Below, in pieces: positions 8,345 to 17,072 of a stretch of 64,000 nucleotides of DNA. Made by a program: the position numbers and the translations under genes. The DNA comes from S5-A14a sp050908895 (GTDB lineage Bacteria; Bacillota; Clostridia; Peptostreptococcales; Anaerovoracaceae), in contig CP171222.1 in the NCBI GenBank assembly GCA_050908895.1, forward strand, positions 1,550,001 through 1,614,000, in the 5' to 3' direction. The notes under the pieces are model-generated. The model saw only the letters and a list, made by a program, of their open reading frames with translations. It was not told the DNA's origin and did not search any database. How positions within the stretch are numbered: position 1 is the stretch's first letter; each line of letters opens with the position of its first letter.

Positions 8345-9489
8345 TAAAATTCTTCTCCTTGATTTTCTTCACTTTCACCAAATTGGCTCACTTTTGACAA
8401 CTGCTTATTTATAGCTCTCGCTCTAACCCCAACTAGTTTATTCAGTTCATCATCAGCCTGCCTGAGGCGTTCTCGTGTTTTTTCAAGAGTCAAGGTATAT
8501 TTCTCAAATTCATTCCTTACTGTTGCTAAAACATGCCATACCTCTGTAGATCTTTTTTGTATTGCCAAGGTTTTAAATCCCATCTGCAAACTACTTAAAA
8601 GAGCCGCAAAAGTAGTAGGACCGGCAATACTCACCTTATATTCTCTCTGCAAAACATCCACAAGCCCTTGGTTAACGACTTCCCCATACAACCCTTCAAA
8701 GGGCAGGAACATGACAGCAAAGTCCGTCGTATATGGGGGGACTATATATTTATCTCTAATATCTTTTGCTTCTTTTTTTATGATTGTAATGAGATTTTTA
8801 AGGGCTACACTTATCAGCTCCTTATCTCCAGTATCATAGGCATCCAGAAGTTTTCCATAAGTTTCAGCCGGAAATTTAGAATCTACCGGTAACAAGACTC
8901 CCTCCGGCAAACGTATGGCAAACTCAACCCTTTCCGTAGAGCTAGGCTTAGTGGCTACATTTTCCAAATATTGATTTGGTGCTAATATCTCGTCAAGTAT
9001 GGCTTTTAATTGAAGCTCTCCCATTATCCCACGATTTTTAACGTTGGATAAGACCTTTTTTATATCATCCATACCTCTTGCCATAGTCTTCATTTCACCT
9101 AAACTCTTATAAACCTGCTCCAATCTTTGGTTAAGCTCAAAAAGTCTTCGATCCTGCGATTCTGCTGCCTTGGCCTGAGCCTTGAAAGTTTGATCTTGAA
9201 AATCTCCCATAAGCTGACTATATCCCCTAATTGACTGATTTACATTTTCCTCGGTATCATATTTAGCCTGTCTGATTTCCTCTTTTAGCTCTGGTAAAAG
9301 TTCTAATCTAAGGGATGAAATAATATCACTTTTTAATTTTTCATCAGCCAGAAGATTATATGCTTCTCTTTCTTTATTAATTCCGGATAAATAGGAGTTC
9401 TTTCTGATTTTAAGATATAAAACTATAGAAATAAGACTTAAAATTACTAAGCCAAAAGTCATAATGTAAATTATAACGTTATTATTCAT
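8344..9489 (-). CDS. rmuC: DNA recombination protein RmuC homologue
   Basis: A 381-residue protein with one N-terminal membrane segment (about residues 4-26), a long charged coiled-coil region to about 150, and then the RmuC nuclease-like domain, recognisable by GIMGELQLKAIL, LPVDSKFPAETY and FLPFEGLYGEV. In Escherichia coli RmuC limits inversion and rearrangement at short inverted repeats; the biochemical activity is inferred from its PD-(D/E)xK-like fold. It overlaps the end of the shikimate fusion gene by 8 bases and abuts the phosphoesterase gene, implying translational coupling in an otherwise metabolic operon. Confidence 0.88.
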   Translation of the reverse strand: MNNNVIIYIMTFGLVILSLISIVLYLKIRKNSYLSGINKEREAYNLLADEKLKSDIISSLRLELLPELKEEIRQAKYDTEENVNQSIRGYSQLMGDFQDQTFKAQAKAAESQDRRLFELNQRLEQVYKSLGEMKTMARGMDDIKKVLSNVKNRGIMGELQLKAILDEILAPNQYLENVATKPSSTERVEFAIRLPEGVLLPVDSKFPAETYGKLLDAYDTGDKELISVALKNLITIIKKEAKDIRDKYIVPPYTTDFAVMFLPFEGLYGEVVNQGLVDVLQREYKVSIAGPTTFAALLSSLQMGFKTLAIQKRSTEVWHVLATVRNEFEKYTLTLEKTRERLRQADDELNKLVGVRARAINKQLSKVSQFGESEENQGEEF

Positions 9490-11332
9490 TTAGAATCTCC
9501 ATAGCTTCCAGATATCCATCTATACCCTTACCATCAATGGTACATATTGATACCTCGGCAAACAAACTATTTTGTCGATATTCTTCTCTAGTTGAAATAT
9601 CTGAAAGGTGTACTTCAATCACGGGGATTGATATGGCTCTAAGAGCATCCAAAATCCCAATTGAGGTGTAGCTATAACCTGCACCATTAATGATAATACC
9701 ATCGTAATATTCAGCTGCTTGATGGATAGTTTCAATAATTTCACCCTCTATATTGCTCTGGTATATTGAGACATTCATTTCTAATTCTTCAGCTTTTTTC
9801 TCTATGGCGTTTTCTAAATCTTTATAGGTTTCCGTTCCATATATTTCCGGCTCTCTGCTTCCAAGTAAATCAAGATTTGGTCCGTTAATAATAAGTACAC
9901 TCTTCTTGAATGATACATTATTTGTTATGTCAAAATCAGACCATTCTTCATATAGCTTTCCTCTTCTTTTGAAAATCTCTCCAGCTCCATCTCTTTGACT
10001 TATCGGTCTACCGGTTTTTGCTAACTTATCAATATCGCGTTTTACCCATATTACTACCCCGTTTTGACGCAAGTATTTCAAATTTTCCGGGTTTTCAACA
10101 ACGCCTCCTCCACAAGCAATTACCTGACCACTCTCTTTAGCCACTTCTTCATAGATGTTACTTTCCATAACTCTAAAGCGATCTTCTCCAAACTCTTTGA
10201 TATAGTCTTCTGGAGTCTTTCCATATCTCTGTTGGAAAATTAAATCTGTATCCACTAAAGGAAGCTTATGGACGTTAGCAATACGTCTTCCCATAAAGCT
10301 TTTTCCTGCTCCAGGCATCCCAATCATACATCTATTAAGAACCTTGCCCAAAACCTTGTCAATTACATCTTCAATATCTCCATCTTCAATTGCACCGCGA
10401 CAAAATATTTCTGCTGATTTACCGGCTTGAGCTACGAGCATTTCAAGACCCGTGGCAGTTTTCAGACCTTTGTCTTCTGCGGTCAAAATAAGTCTTGTTC
10501 TATAGGGATTATATATTATATCCACCACAGCCTCTAGTTTATCAAATATTTCAATATCAATGGGCATGTCTTTATTACATGGATACATTCCTACAGGAGT
10601 ACAGTTTACCAATACTTCCACGTCTCTATAATCATCCGTGTTTTCGTAATTAATCGGACCAGATCTTGAAACTAAATAGATATTTGCTGCTCCCAGCTCC
10701 TTGCATACAGCCTTACAAGTTTTAGCCGAGCCACCGGTTCCTAAAATTACCACTTTTTTCCCTAAAACATCTATTTTGTTTTTTTCTAAAATATATTTGA
10801 ATCCAAAGTAATCCGTATTATATCCGGTCAAGGATCCATCTAATTCTCTCTTTATGGTATTTACATTTCCTAAAGCAAAACACTCCGGTGAATGTTGCTG
10901 ACACATAGAAAATACGACCTCTTTATACGGCATTGTAACATTGAATCCATCATAGCTTAAATCAGATAATATCTCCCCTAGATTTTCTCTCCTAGTAGGA
11001 CAAATCTTGTATTCATAATCTCCCCAAAAGCTGTGAACCAACGGAGACAAGCTGCGAATTGGTCTTTCACTAATTAATCCAAACGTTCCTGCTTTAATAA
11101 TGTTTTCCTGAAATTCTCTAGAAGCATCCATAATTGCACGGAAAACCATACCATCATTGATATTGACTTTGCTGAATACCTCTTGTTCTCTTTTTTCATC
11201 ATAAATCGGCAAATTGTGCTTTTTCTTATAGCGAGCAATTTTTTCAAGAATTTCCCTGCGCCTATCAAGTAGTTGAGATATGCCTTGATCTATCTTATCA
11301 ATTTTGCTTCTATAATCTCTGATATCAGCCAT
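9482..11332 (-). CDS. Four-domain fusion: chorismate mutase - shikimate dehydrogenase - shikimate kinase - type II 3-dehydroquinase
   Basis: A single 616-residue frame with four enzyme domains. Residues 1-80 are an AroQ-type chorismate mutase (RSKIDKIDQGISQLLDRR). Residues 81-333 are shikimate dehydrogenase (Lys137 in NVTMPYKE, Asp174 in YNTD, nucleotide loop GTGGSA at 198-203). Residues 335-477 are shikimate kinase (P-loop GMPGAGKS at 338-345, DTD 361-363, GGG 408-410). Residues 478-616 are type II dehydroquinase (GPNLDLLGSREPEIYG, catalytic Tyr498, Asn549, His575, Arg586). It would cover steps 3, 4 and 5 of the shikimate pathway plus chorismate to prephenate. In the dehydroquinase part a normally conserved His is Tyr555. 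It starts one base after aroC and overlaps rmuC by 8 bases. No internal start with a strong ribosome-binding site was seen. Confidence 0.9.
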   Translation of the reverse strand: MADIRDYRSKIDKIDQGISQLLDRRREILEKIARYKKKHNLPIYDEKREQEVFSKVNINDGMVFRAIMDASREFQENIIKAGTFGLISERPIRSLSPLVHSFWGDYEYKICPTRRENLGEILSDLSYDGFNVTMPYKEVVFSMCQQHSPECFALGNVNTIKRELDGSLTGYNTDYFGFKYILEKNKIDVLGKKVVILGTGGSAKTCKAVCKELGAANIYLVSRSGPINYENTDDYRDVEVLVNCTPVGMYPCNKDMPIDIEIFDKLEAVVDIIYNPYRTRLILTAEDKGLKTATGLEMLVAQAGKSAEIFCRGAIEDGDIEDVIDKVLGKVLNRCMIGMPGAGKSFMGRRIANVHKLPLVDTDLIFQQRYGKTPEDYIKEFGEDRFRVMESNIYEEVAKESGQVIACGGGVVENPENLKYLRQNGVVIWVKRDIDKLAKTGRPISQRDGAGEIFKRRGKLYEEWSDFDITNNVSFKKSVLIINGPNLDLLGSREPEIYGTETYKDLENAIEKKAEELEMNVSIYQSNIEGEIIETIHQAAEYYDGIIINGAGYSYTSIGILDALRAISIPVIEVHLSDISTREEYRQNSLFAEVSICTIDGKGIDGYLEAMEILNE

Positions 11333-11333
11333 A

Positions 11334-12434
11334 TTACTTCTCCTTATATTCTAATAATAAATCATATATTCCTAGCGCCGCTGCAGCCCTGACAACGGGA
11401 ACTGTTCTTATAGCAACAGCAACATCATGTCTACCTTCGGTTTGGAGCAAAACAGCTTTTTTCGTTCTAATATCAATTGTTTTTTGAGGTTTACCAATAG
11501 AGGGGGTAGGCTTCACTGCAGCTCTAAACCAAATAATATCTCCTGTAGAAATTCCTCCTAGAATCCCTCCACACTTATTAGTTGTAGTTAATATCTTACC
11601 ATTCTTTATTATAAATGAGTCATTGTTCTCACTTCCAAATCTTTTAGCAGACTCAAATCCATCGCCAAACTCCAAACCTTTTATTCCCGGAATGGAAAAA
11701 ATTAATTGTCCCAAATGACTTTCTATTTTATGAAAAATTGGTTCCCCAACCCCTGGAGGGACTCCCAAAATTTCGCATCGAATTATTCCCCCTATTGAAT
11801 CATTGCTCTTAGAAGCCTCTTTTGTTGCACGAGATATTTCCGTATTAAATTCATTGCTCCCATAAACCAGACCCGGAGTTATTTTATTATTTCCCAAATA
11901 TTCTAATTCAGTTTTTATAAAAACTCCCTTTTTTTCAAGTATTTGCAAGCAGATTCCACCAGCGATTACAATGGGGGCTGTTAATCTCCCGGAAAGATGC
12001 CCACCGCCTGACAGTTCCACAAATTCACCCCACTTGACTACCTGTGTATAGTCAGCATGTCCCGGTCTTGGAACAAAATAGTTCTCTACGTATGTTTCTG
12101 TTTTCACATTCATGTTATAAATAACCGCTGTTAAAGGAGCTCCATTAGTGTATAGGAAACTTTGATAGCCATCCTCAATGATATCTTGGTTATTGGTATT
12201 ACTTTTGTTTCGTGATGTATATTTTACTCCACTAAAAAAATAAAATTTTTCCTTTTCCTTTCTTGGAGTGGTACCTGGAATTCCAACTCCCATCCTATCA
12301 GTCATTAAAGATTTTAAATCTTCTAAATTAATTTTGATACCTGACGATAAACCATGAATAGTTACTCCTACAGCTGGTCCATGAGACTCTCCAAATACTG
12401 ATATTTGAATATTTTTCCCAAATATGGATGACAT
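11334..12434 (-). CDS. aroC: Chorismate synthase
   Basis: A 366-residue protein of normal AroC length. It has the flavin/substrate-binding start FGESHGPAVGVTIHGL, the RPGHADYT segment, GGGHLSGRLTAP, and the C-terminal RHDVAVAIRTVPVVRAAAAL. It removes phosphate from EPSP to make chorismate using reduced FMN as a catalyst. It sits between aroA (27-base gap) and the four-domain fusion (1-base gap), so the operon encodes most of the pathway from dehydroquinate onward. The usual Arg-rich SRATGRETA signature is shortened here to ISRATKEASKSN, but the length and other motifs are normal. Confidence 0.92.
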   Translation of the reverse strand: MSSIFGKNIQISVFGESHGPAVGVTIHGLSSGIKINLEDLKSLMTDRMGVGIPGTTPRKEKEKFYFFSGVKYTSRNKSNTNNQDIIEDGYQSFLYTNGAPLTAVIYNMNVKTETYVENYFVPRPGHADYTQVVKWGEFVELSGGGHLSGRLTAPIVIAGGICLQILEKKGVFIKTELEYLGNNKITPGLVYGSNEFNTEISRATKEASKSNDSIGGIIRCEILGVPPGVGEPIFHKIESHLGQLIFSIPGIKGLEFGDGFESAKRFGSENNDSFIIKNGKILTTTNKCGGILGGISTGDIIWFRAAVKPTPSIGKPQKTIDIRTKKAVLLQTEGRHDVAVAIRTVPVVRAAAALGIYDLLLEYKEK

Positions 12435-12461
12435 ATTCTTTCTCCTATTTTTTATATTTTT

Positions 12462-13709
12462 CTAAGCCAAGCCTATTTTGCCATCTAATCCTGCTGTTTT
12501 CAAATCTTTAAAAAAGTTAGGATATGACTTACTTACAGATCTCCATCCATCAATAATCACGGGGTTTTTAGATATAAGTGATATAAGTGCAGCCATCATT
12601 ACCATTCTATGGTCCTGTGTCATGATGTAAATAAAATTTTTATCCTCTGAATCTTTATCAATCCCACCCTGAATTATAATATCCCCCGCTTCATATTCAA
12701 ATCTTCCACCTACAGCATTAACAATTTCTTGGATACCTTCTATCCTATCACTCTCCTTTAATGCTAGAGTGTCTATTGAAGAAAATCTAGTCGTTCCTTT
12801 TCTTGTCAATGCAAAAACTGCCAAATTAGGAACCAAATCTGGTGTTGATGCTGCATCTATTTCGACATCTCCATCTTTTGACATTTCTTTTAAAAAGTCC
12901 CTAACCTTGCTGTCACCCTGTATTGAATTAGTTCCTATACCTTGTAGGAATATAGGCTTTCCGCTTATTTTTTCAGCAATAAGCCAAAACGATGCACTAG
13001 ACCAATCTCCTTCAATTTTATACTCTCCCGGTCCTCTATAAACTTGATTTCCTAAAATTGAATATGATATAAGCTCATGGCTTTCATGTTTTTTCACAAT
13101 GGTAATCCCAAATTGGGAAAGAATTGTTATAGTCATCTCTATATAACTTTGAGAGACAATTGGTTTTTCAACTATTAAGGTGCTTTCTTCATATAAAATC
13201 GGAAGTGCCATCAAAAGTCCACTTATAAATTGGGAGCTTTCTTTACCTTTAATTCTATATTCTCCTGGAGTGAGTTGTCCTCTGAGATTAATGATTTTTT
13301 TATCGTCATCCATATTTACACTACATCCATGATCTTTTAAGGTATTCAAAAGCATCATTATAGGTCTTCTATAAAGACTTTCATCCATGACAAATTTCCC
13401 TCCAACACCTAAAGCAGCAACTAGAGGAAGAAAAAATCTTAAAGTCGCACCACTGTCGCCAACCGGCAAAATTGGAACAAAATCACTTACAGAATGATGT
13501 TTAAGCTCTGCCTTTTTCACCGATACTAATAATGCATGAAGCCTGTCAACAGCCTCTCTTGTAGCACGCATATCAGTTGATAAATCCCTATCTTGCAGGT
13601 GTCCCTTAATTGTAGTGCTTGTTATACCCTGTAAACTCTCTAAAAATGAACAAATACTAACTCTATGGTAAATCGATTTTGATGGTAAAAGATTTATACT
13701 TACGGACAT
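12462..13709 (-). CDS. aroA: 3-phosphoshikimate 1-carboxyvinyltransferase (EPSP synthase)
   Basis: A 415-residue protein of AroA length, with the PEP/S3P-site start LPSKSIYHRVSICSFL (family GDKSISHR), the DSGATLRFFLPLVAALG segment (family NSGTTMRLL), GDWSSASFWL, LKESDRIEG and DHRMVMMAALI. It transfers enolpyruvyl from PEP to shikimate-3-phosphate. It is the first gene of the shikimate operon; its AGGAGG ribosome-binding site is strong. Several motif positions (Lys-Ser-Ile-Tyr for Lys-Ser-Ile-Ser) deviate from the best-known class I enzymes, so it is a divergent type. AroB and DAHP synthase, needed upstream in the pathway, are not in this window. Confidence 0.9.
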   Translation of the reverse strand: MSVSINLLPSKSIYHRVSICSFLESLQGITSTTIKGHLQDRDLSTDMRATREAVDRLHALLVSVKKAELKHHSVSDFVPILPVGDSGATLRFFLPLVAALGVGGKFVMDESLYRRPIMMLLNTLKDHGCSVNMDDDKKIINLRGQLTPGEYRIKGKESSQFISGLLMALPILYEESTLIVEKPIVSQSYIEMTITILSQFGITIVKKHESHELISYSILGNQVYRGPGEYKIEGDWSSASFWLIAEKISGKPIFLQGIGTNSIQGDSKVRDFLKEMSKDGDVEIDAASTPDLVPNLAVFALTRKGTTRFSSIDTLALKESDRIEGIQEIVNAVGGRFEYEAGDIIIQGGIDKDSEDKNFIYIMTQDHRMVMMAALISLISKNPVIIDGWRSVSKSYPNFFKDLKTAGLDGKIGLA

Positions 13710-13863
13710 GTCAGAACCTCCTACAAAATTTCCATTTATTTTTATATAATCTACAATATTATATCACGAAACAACTATTCATGGGAAACTAAAACTCTAT
13801 GAAATAACCAAAATATATTGGCATTCCTTTGGAGTTATTTTAAGCTAATTATCGCAAGCTGGT

Positions 13864-13938
13864 ATATATTTTTTCAATCGTATTTAAAAATATCCGCTAG
13901 AGTAAATTTTTCCTTCACTCTAGCGGATACTGTAGAAA
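13864..13938 (-). repeat. 75-bp dispersed hairpin element, copy 1 (also terminator of the 13999-16764 gene)
   Basis: This stretch is nearly identical to 18854-18927 (about 70 of 75 positions). Its core is an 11-base inverted repeat TCCGCTAGAGT / ACTCTAGCGGA with a 13-base loop. On the minus strand the hairpin is followed by ATTTTTAAA, and it lies 60 bases downstream of the surface-protein stop codon, so it can act as that gene's terminator. The flanks beyond the hairpin are conserved too, which suggests a mobile or duplicated element rather than a chance terminator. The rest of the 13710-13998 gap contains nothing else I recognise. Confidence 0.75.
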
Positions 13939-13998
13939 CAAAGAAATTGTATGTTCTACCCCCTACGAAATATTAATAGTTTTTATTTGTACACTCTT

Positions 13999-16764
13999 TT
14001 ATCGAATCCAAGCTCCACTTGATGCAAATTTATGCCAAATATTACTTATTTTTTGCCAGCCGGTTGCCATTGCTCCCGACGGATTTAGATAATACCATGT
14101 ACGACCTATTTTCTGCCAACCTGTTTTCATGTCTCCGTTAATTGAATCAAACAGATACCATTTCCCATTTATGTATTTCCAGCCGGTTGCCATTGCTCCC
14201 GACGGATTTAGATAATACCATGTACGACCTACTTTCTGCCAACCTGTTTTCATGTCTCCGTTAATTGAATCAAACAGATACCATTTCCCATTTATGTATT
14301 TCCAGCCGGTTGCCATTGCTCCCGACGGATTTAGATAATACCATGTACGACCTACTTTCTCCCATCCTGTTTTCATATCTCCGTTAATTGAATCAAACAG
14401 ATACCATTTCCCATTTATGTGTTTCCAGCCGGTTGCCATCGCTCCTGACGCACTAAAATAACGCCAAGTATTGCCTGCTCTTTTCCAGCCAAAATTCAAT
14501 TTATTTTTCGAATTTCCGTTTAAATCATATATATTTTTTCTCTCCTCAATCAATCTATTAAATGAATTAACTGCCATCGTAACTTGATATGTAGCAAATG
14601 CAAAATCTGTTTCATGACGTGCATAATTAGCAAAACCTCCAGCTGTTTTAAAACTTTTCAAATTACATATTAAATTTTTGCCATTTTTTACAAAACCATC
14701 TAAGTCTCTAAGATCCTTCCCTAGAGATGAAATAGCAATTACAACCTGTGCTGCGGAGCTTGCGTTATTACTTCCGTTTACGATATATCCGGCATTTCCT
14801 GTCAGTTCAGAAGATAAGAACTTTAAGCCTGTTTTTATCGACTTTGTAACCTCAGGATGTGTGTATTCATAGGGTGCCAAAGCTTGAATTGCCATTGCTG
14901 TTATATCAATGCCGTCACCTATTCGTCCATCTTTCCCTTGAGCTTTAAGTATTTTTTTGATTAAATAATCTCTATTCAATACTGATTTTATAGGGACTTT
15001 GTACCCTTTCGAATCTAAAGCAATTAAAGTAAAAATATATTGATTTACAGATAAGTTCTCATAGTTAAAATTGGATAGTCTTTCTATTATTTTTATTGAA
15101 ATATTATTTGAAGTTTCTTTATTCATGGAACCCAAGGCAAGTAGAATTCTTGCATAATCCGTAGGTTGTAAATCTTGTGGGGTTTCTTCTGTATCCCTCA
15201 AGATTTGATTCACTGAGTCTATATAGTTTTCTTCTTCAGTTTTAGACATACTCCCACCGGTTCTATATAAAGTAAAAATATTCCACTCATTCCCATATTT
15301 CGCTTTAGCAATTCTTTTTACTTGCTTCTTACCATGCAGTTCCAATTCCTTAGCTATTGTAATTGAGTCTTTGTTTGGTGGAGATTGATTTTTATTATTT
15401 ACTTTTACTATGAATTCAACAGGTTTAGCACTATGAGTATCATCATATGGAATCCCTTTTACCTTTACAGTCCCTTGTTTTAGTCCCTCAATAGTATGCT
15501 CGGTAATATGATTATCTATTTCATCAACCTTTATTTTATCTGTAATCTTTACTATATCATTTTTGTCATAAATCCATTTAAATCTTTGTTCTGTAGCATT
15601 TGCAGGTAGAGTGTTAATTACAAAGGGTATAAAATCACCCTCTTCCAGCTCATACTCTTCTTTTTCTACTATAGCTTCTGCCAAAGGATATTTATATCGA
15701 AAATCAATTGATACTGTTTTTCTTGCATTTGGATTATCTTCACTATGAATTTCAAATATGGCAATACCGGCTCTTTTAGGGATTATTCCATAGCCATATA
15801 GTTCCTGATACTCGGCTATTTCCGGACTCAGTGATTCCCAAATTACATTCTGATTCTTGGCTCCTTTTGGGAAAATATTCACACTAAACCTATTCTCAGT
15901 TATTTCATCTCGTTTTTGAGTAATCCCTATATATTTATCTCCACTTAAAGCATTCCATCTATCAATATATGCAATTTTCGGAACTTTCACATCTATTGAC
16001 TCTACTTTTTGCTCCTTAATTTTAGCAGAAAAATCAAAACATGCGGTTTTGTCTTTCATTTGAACCTGATATTTTGTTATCCCTTTGGTTTTAGGATTAG
16101 GAGCTAGATAGCCTGAATTAACAATATATTCATTAGGCTCCCCATTTTCTACAAAATCTACCGAATAGTTTGGTATAGATCTGAACTCAGTATCACCCTT
16201 ATTCCTAGCTTTTAAACTTATTTTTCTATAATCATTAGAAGAAAATTCTACCAATTCATTTGATGATACTTCCTGATTGTCTAAAAAGAGCTTTATTTCT
16301 TCAACATTCGATTTTATGCAATTAATAGAAAATTGCTCTGATATACCTAACTTTTCATTCAAAGCATTTGCTTGTACAACTCTCAAATTGTACGGGCAAT
16401 AATGACCATCTTTTAAAATCCACTCGTCAATCCACGACAAGATACCTGATTTCATACTTACGGGTGCACTCCATGTGACACCATCTACTTTTGAATTATC
16501 TTTTGAATTTTTTAAAATAAAAACTCCCTCATCAATTACTGATAAATGAATTTCTCCATTCTTAACCGGTATTTCTCCTTTCTCTTTCGAATCAAAAAAA
16601 ACTGAATATGCGCCTTTGTCTTTCTTCTCATGGCTTATAGCCATATCCAATCGTTGATTTGCATGTACAGTCTGCAATGCAGAAAAGAAATATACCGACA
16701 ATATTATGAAGCCCAATATCATTCCTATATATTTTCTTATTTCATTCAAAATAATTTTTCTCAA
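13999..16764 (-). CDS. Secreted choline-binding-repeat protein with Ig-like and alpha/alpha-toroid (transcobalamin-like) domains, under a cobalamin riboswitch
   Basis: A 921-residue protein. Residues 1-35 are a signal peptide (hydrophobic 12-30, likely cleavage after VHA). Residues 37-260 are unrecognised. Residues 260-460 look like bacterial Ig-like (BIG2-type) beta domains (VIWESLSPEIAEY, FEIHSEDNPNARKTVSI). Residues 465-740 form a prenyltransferase/squalene-cyclase-like alpha/alpha toroid (DYARILLALGSM, DITAMAIQALAPYEY, ASSAAQVVIAISSLGKD, ATYQVTMAVNSFNRL), the fold of animal intrinsic factor and transcobalamin. Residues 757-921 are choline-binding (CW) repeats (TGWKYINGKWYLFDS). No sortase motif. 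The start is TTG at 16764, chosen for its GGGAGGG ribosome-binding site. It sits behind a cobalamin riboswitch, so I infer a surface corrinoid-binding role. A DUF4430 domain, expected of a classical transcobalamin-like protein, was not recognised. Confidence 0.8.
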   Translation of the reverse strand: MRKIILNEIRKYIGMILGFIILSVYFFSALQTVHANQRLDMAISHEKKDKGAYSVFFDSKEKGEIPVKNGEIHLSVIDEGVFILKNSKDNSKVDGVTWSAPVSMKSGILSWIDEWILKDGHYCPYNLRVVQANALNEKLGISEQFSINCIKSNVEEIKLFLDNQEVSSNELVEFSSNDYRKISLKARNKGDTEFRSIPNYSVDFVENGEPNEYIVNSGYLAPNPKTKGITKYQVQMKDKTACFDFSAKIKEQKVESIDVKVPKIAYIDRWNALSGDKYIGITQKRDEITENRFSVNIFPKGAKNQNVIWESLSPEIAEYQELYGYGIIPKRAGIAIFEIHSEDNPNARKTVSIDFRYKYPLAEAIVEKEEYELEEGDFIPFVINTLPANATEQRFKWIYDKNDIVKITDKIKVDEIDNHITEHTIEGLKQGTVKVKGIPYDDTHSAKPVEFIVKVNNKNQSPPNKDSITIAKELELHGKKQVKRIAKAKYGNEWNIFTLYRTGGSMSKTEEENYIDSVNQILRDTEETPQDLQPTDYARILLALGSMNKETSNNISIKIIERLSNFNYENLSVNQYIFTLIALDSKGYKVPIKSVLNRDYLIKKILKAQGKDGRIGDGIDITAMAIQALAPYEYTHPEVTKSIKTGLKFLSSELTGNAGYIVNGSNNASSAAQVVIAISSLGKDLRDLDGFVKNGKNLICNLKSFKTAGGFANYARHETDFAFATYQVTMAVNSFNRLIEERKNIYDLNGNSKNKLNFGWKRAGNTWRYFSASGAMATGWKHINGKWYLFDSINGDMKTGWEKVGRTWYYLNPSGAMATGWKYINGKWYLFDSINGDMKTGWQKVGRTWYYLNPSGAMATGWKYINGKWYLFDSINGDMKTGWQKIGRTWYYLNPSGAMATGWQKISNIWHKFASSGAWIR
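14050..14480. repeat. Tandem 126-bp repeat encoding paired choline-binding repeats
   Basis: Three nearly perfect copies of a 126-base unit (42 codons, two CW repeats each) lie in register within the 3' end of the surface-protein gene, with only a few base differences between units (for example ACTTTCTGCC against ACTTTCTCCC). Such identity at DNA level implies recent expansion or gene conversion and makes copy number prone to change. Confidence 0.85.
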
Positions 16765-16814
16765 TACTACCCTCCCATATATTTAAAATTTCGATTAATT
16801 TAACATACATGTCA

Positions 16815-16846
16815 TAAAAAAAACACCCATCATATGCGTGTTTCTA
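16815..16846 (-). terminator. Terminator between cobalamin riboswitch and surface-protein gene
   Basis: On the minus strand AAACAC pairs with GTGTTT around a GCATATGATGG loop, followed by eight T residues. It lies 3' of the riboswitch core and 50 bases before the TTG start, so it is the expected expression platform: cobalamin bound would favour termination. Confidence 0.65.
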
Positions 16847-16894
16847 ATAATCAAATATATAACCTCAAAAGATAATACCGATCCTAAGGTTTTT

Positions 16895-17030
16895 TACTTG
16901 TGCATGTCTCCCGACTTACGCATATACATTTCCTTCGCCTTCCCAATTTCTCAGTGACATAATAAAGAAAACTAAACGTTCACGGTTGCGGTACAGTGCA
17001 GGATTCACACCTGCTTCCATCTTAGCTTTT
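16895..17030 (-). promoter_or_regulatory. Cobalamin riboswitch controlling the toroid surface protein
   Basis: The minus strand carries the conserved cobalamin-box elements in order: GGAAGCAGGTGTGAATCCTG, then CACTGTACCGCAACCGTGA, GTCACTGAG, TTGGGAAGGCGAAGG and finally AAGTCGGGAGACATGC. These match the core of the cobalamin riboswitch family (Rfam Cobalamin): L2-P3 region, the ACTGT/GTCACTG pair and the closing GGAGAC box. The 5' boundary is uncertain and the first arm of P1 could lie further upstream, to about 17055. Downstream are a terminator and then the gene for the toroid protein. Short frames overlapping it are spurious. Confidence 0.88.
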
Positions 17031-17072
17031 AAATATATAATTAAAAGAACACGACAATATTTATTTTTTATA

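Noticed and set aside
13710..13863. Possible T-box or tryptophan leader upstream of the aro operon.
   Set aside because: No T-box motif (TGGN'CC-type bulge), specifier loop or leader peptide was found; only a weak TATAAT-like box.
14050..14480. Regular 126-bp repeats considered as CRISPR or other non-coding array.
   Set aside because: They encode choline-binding repeats in frame; no unique spacers.
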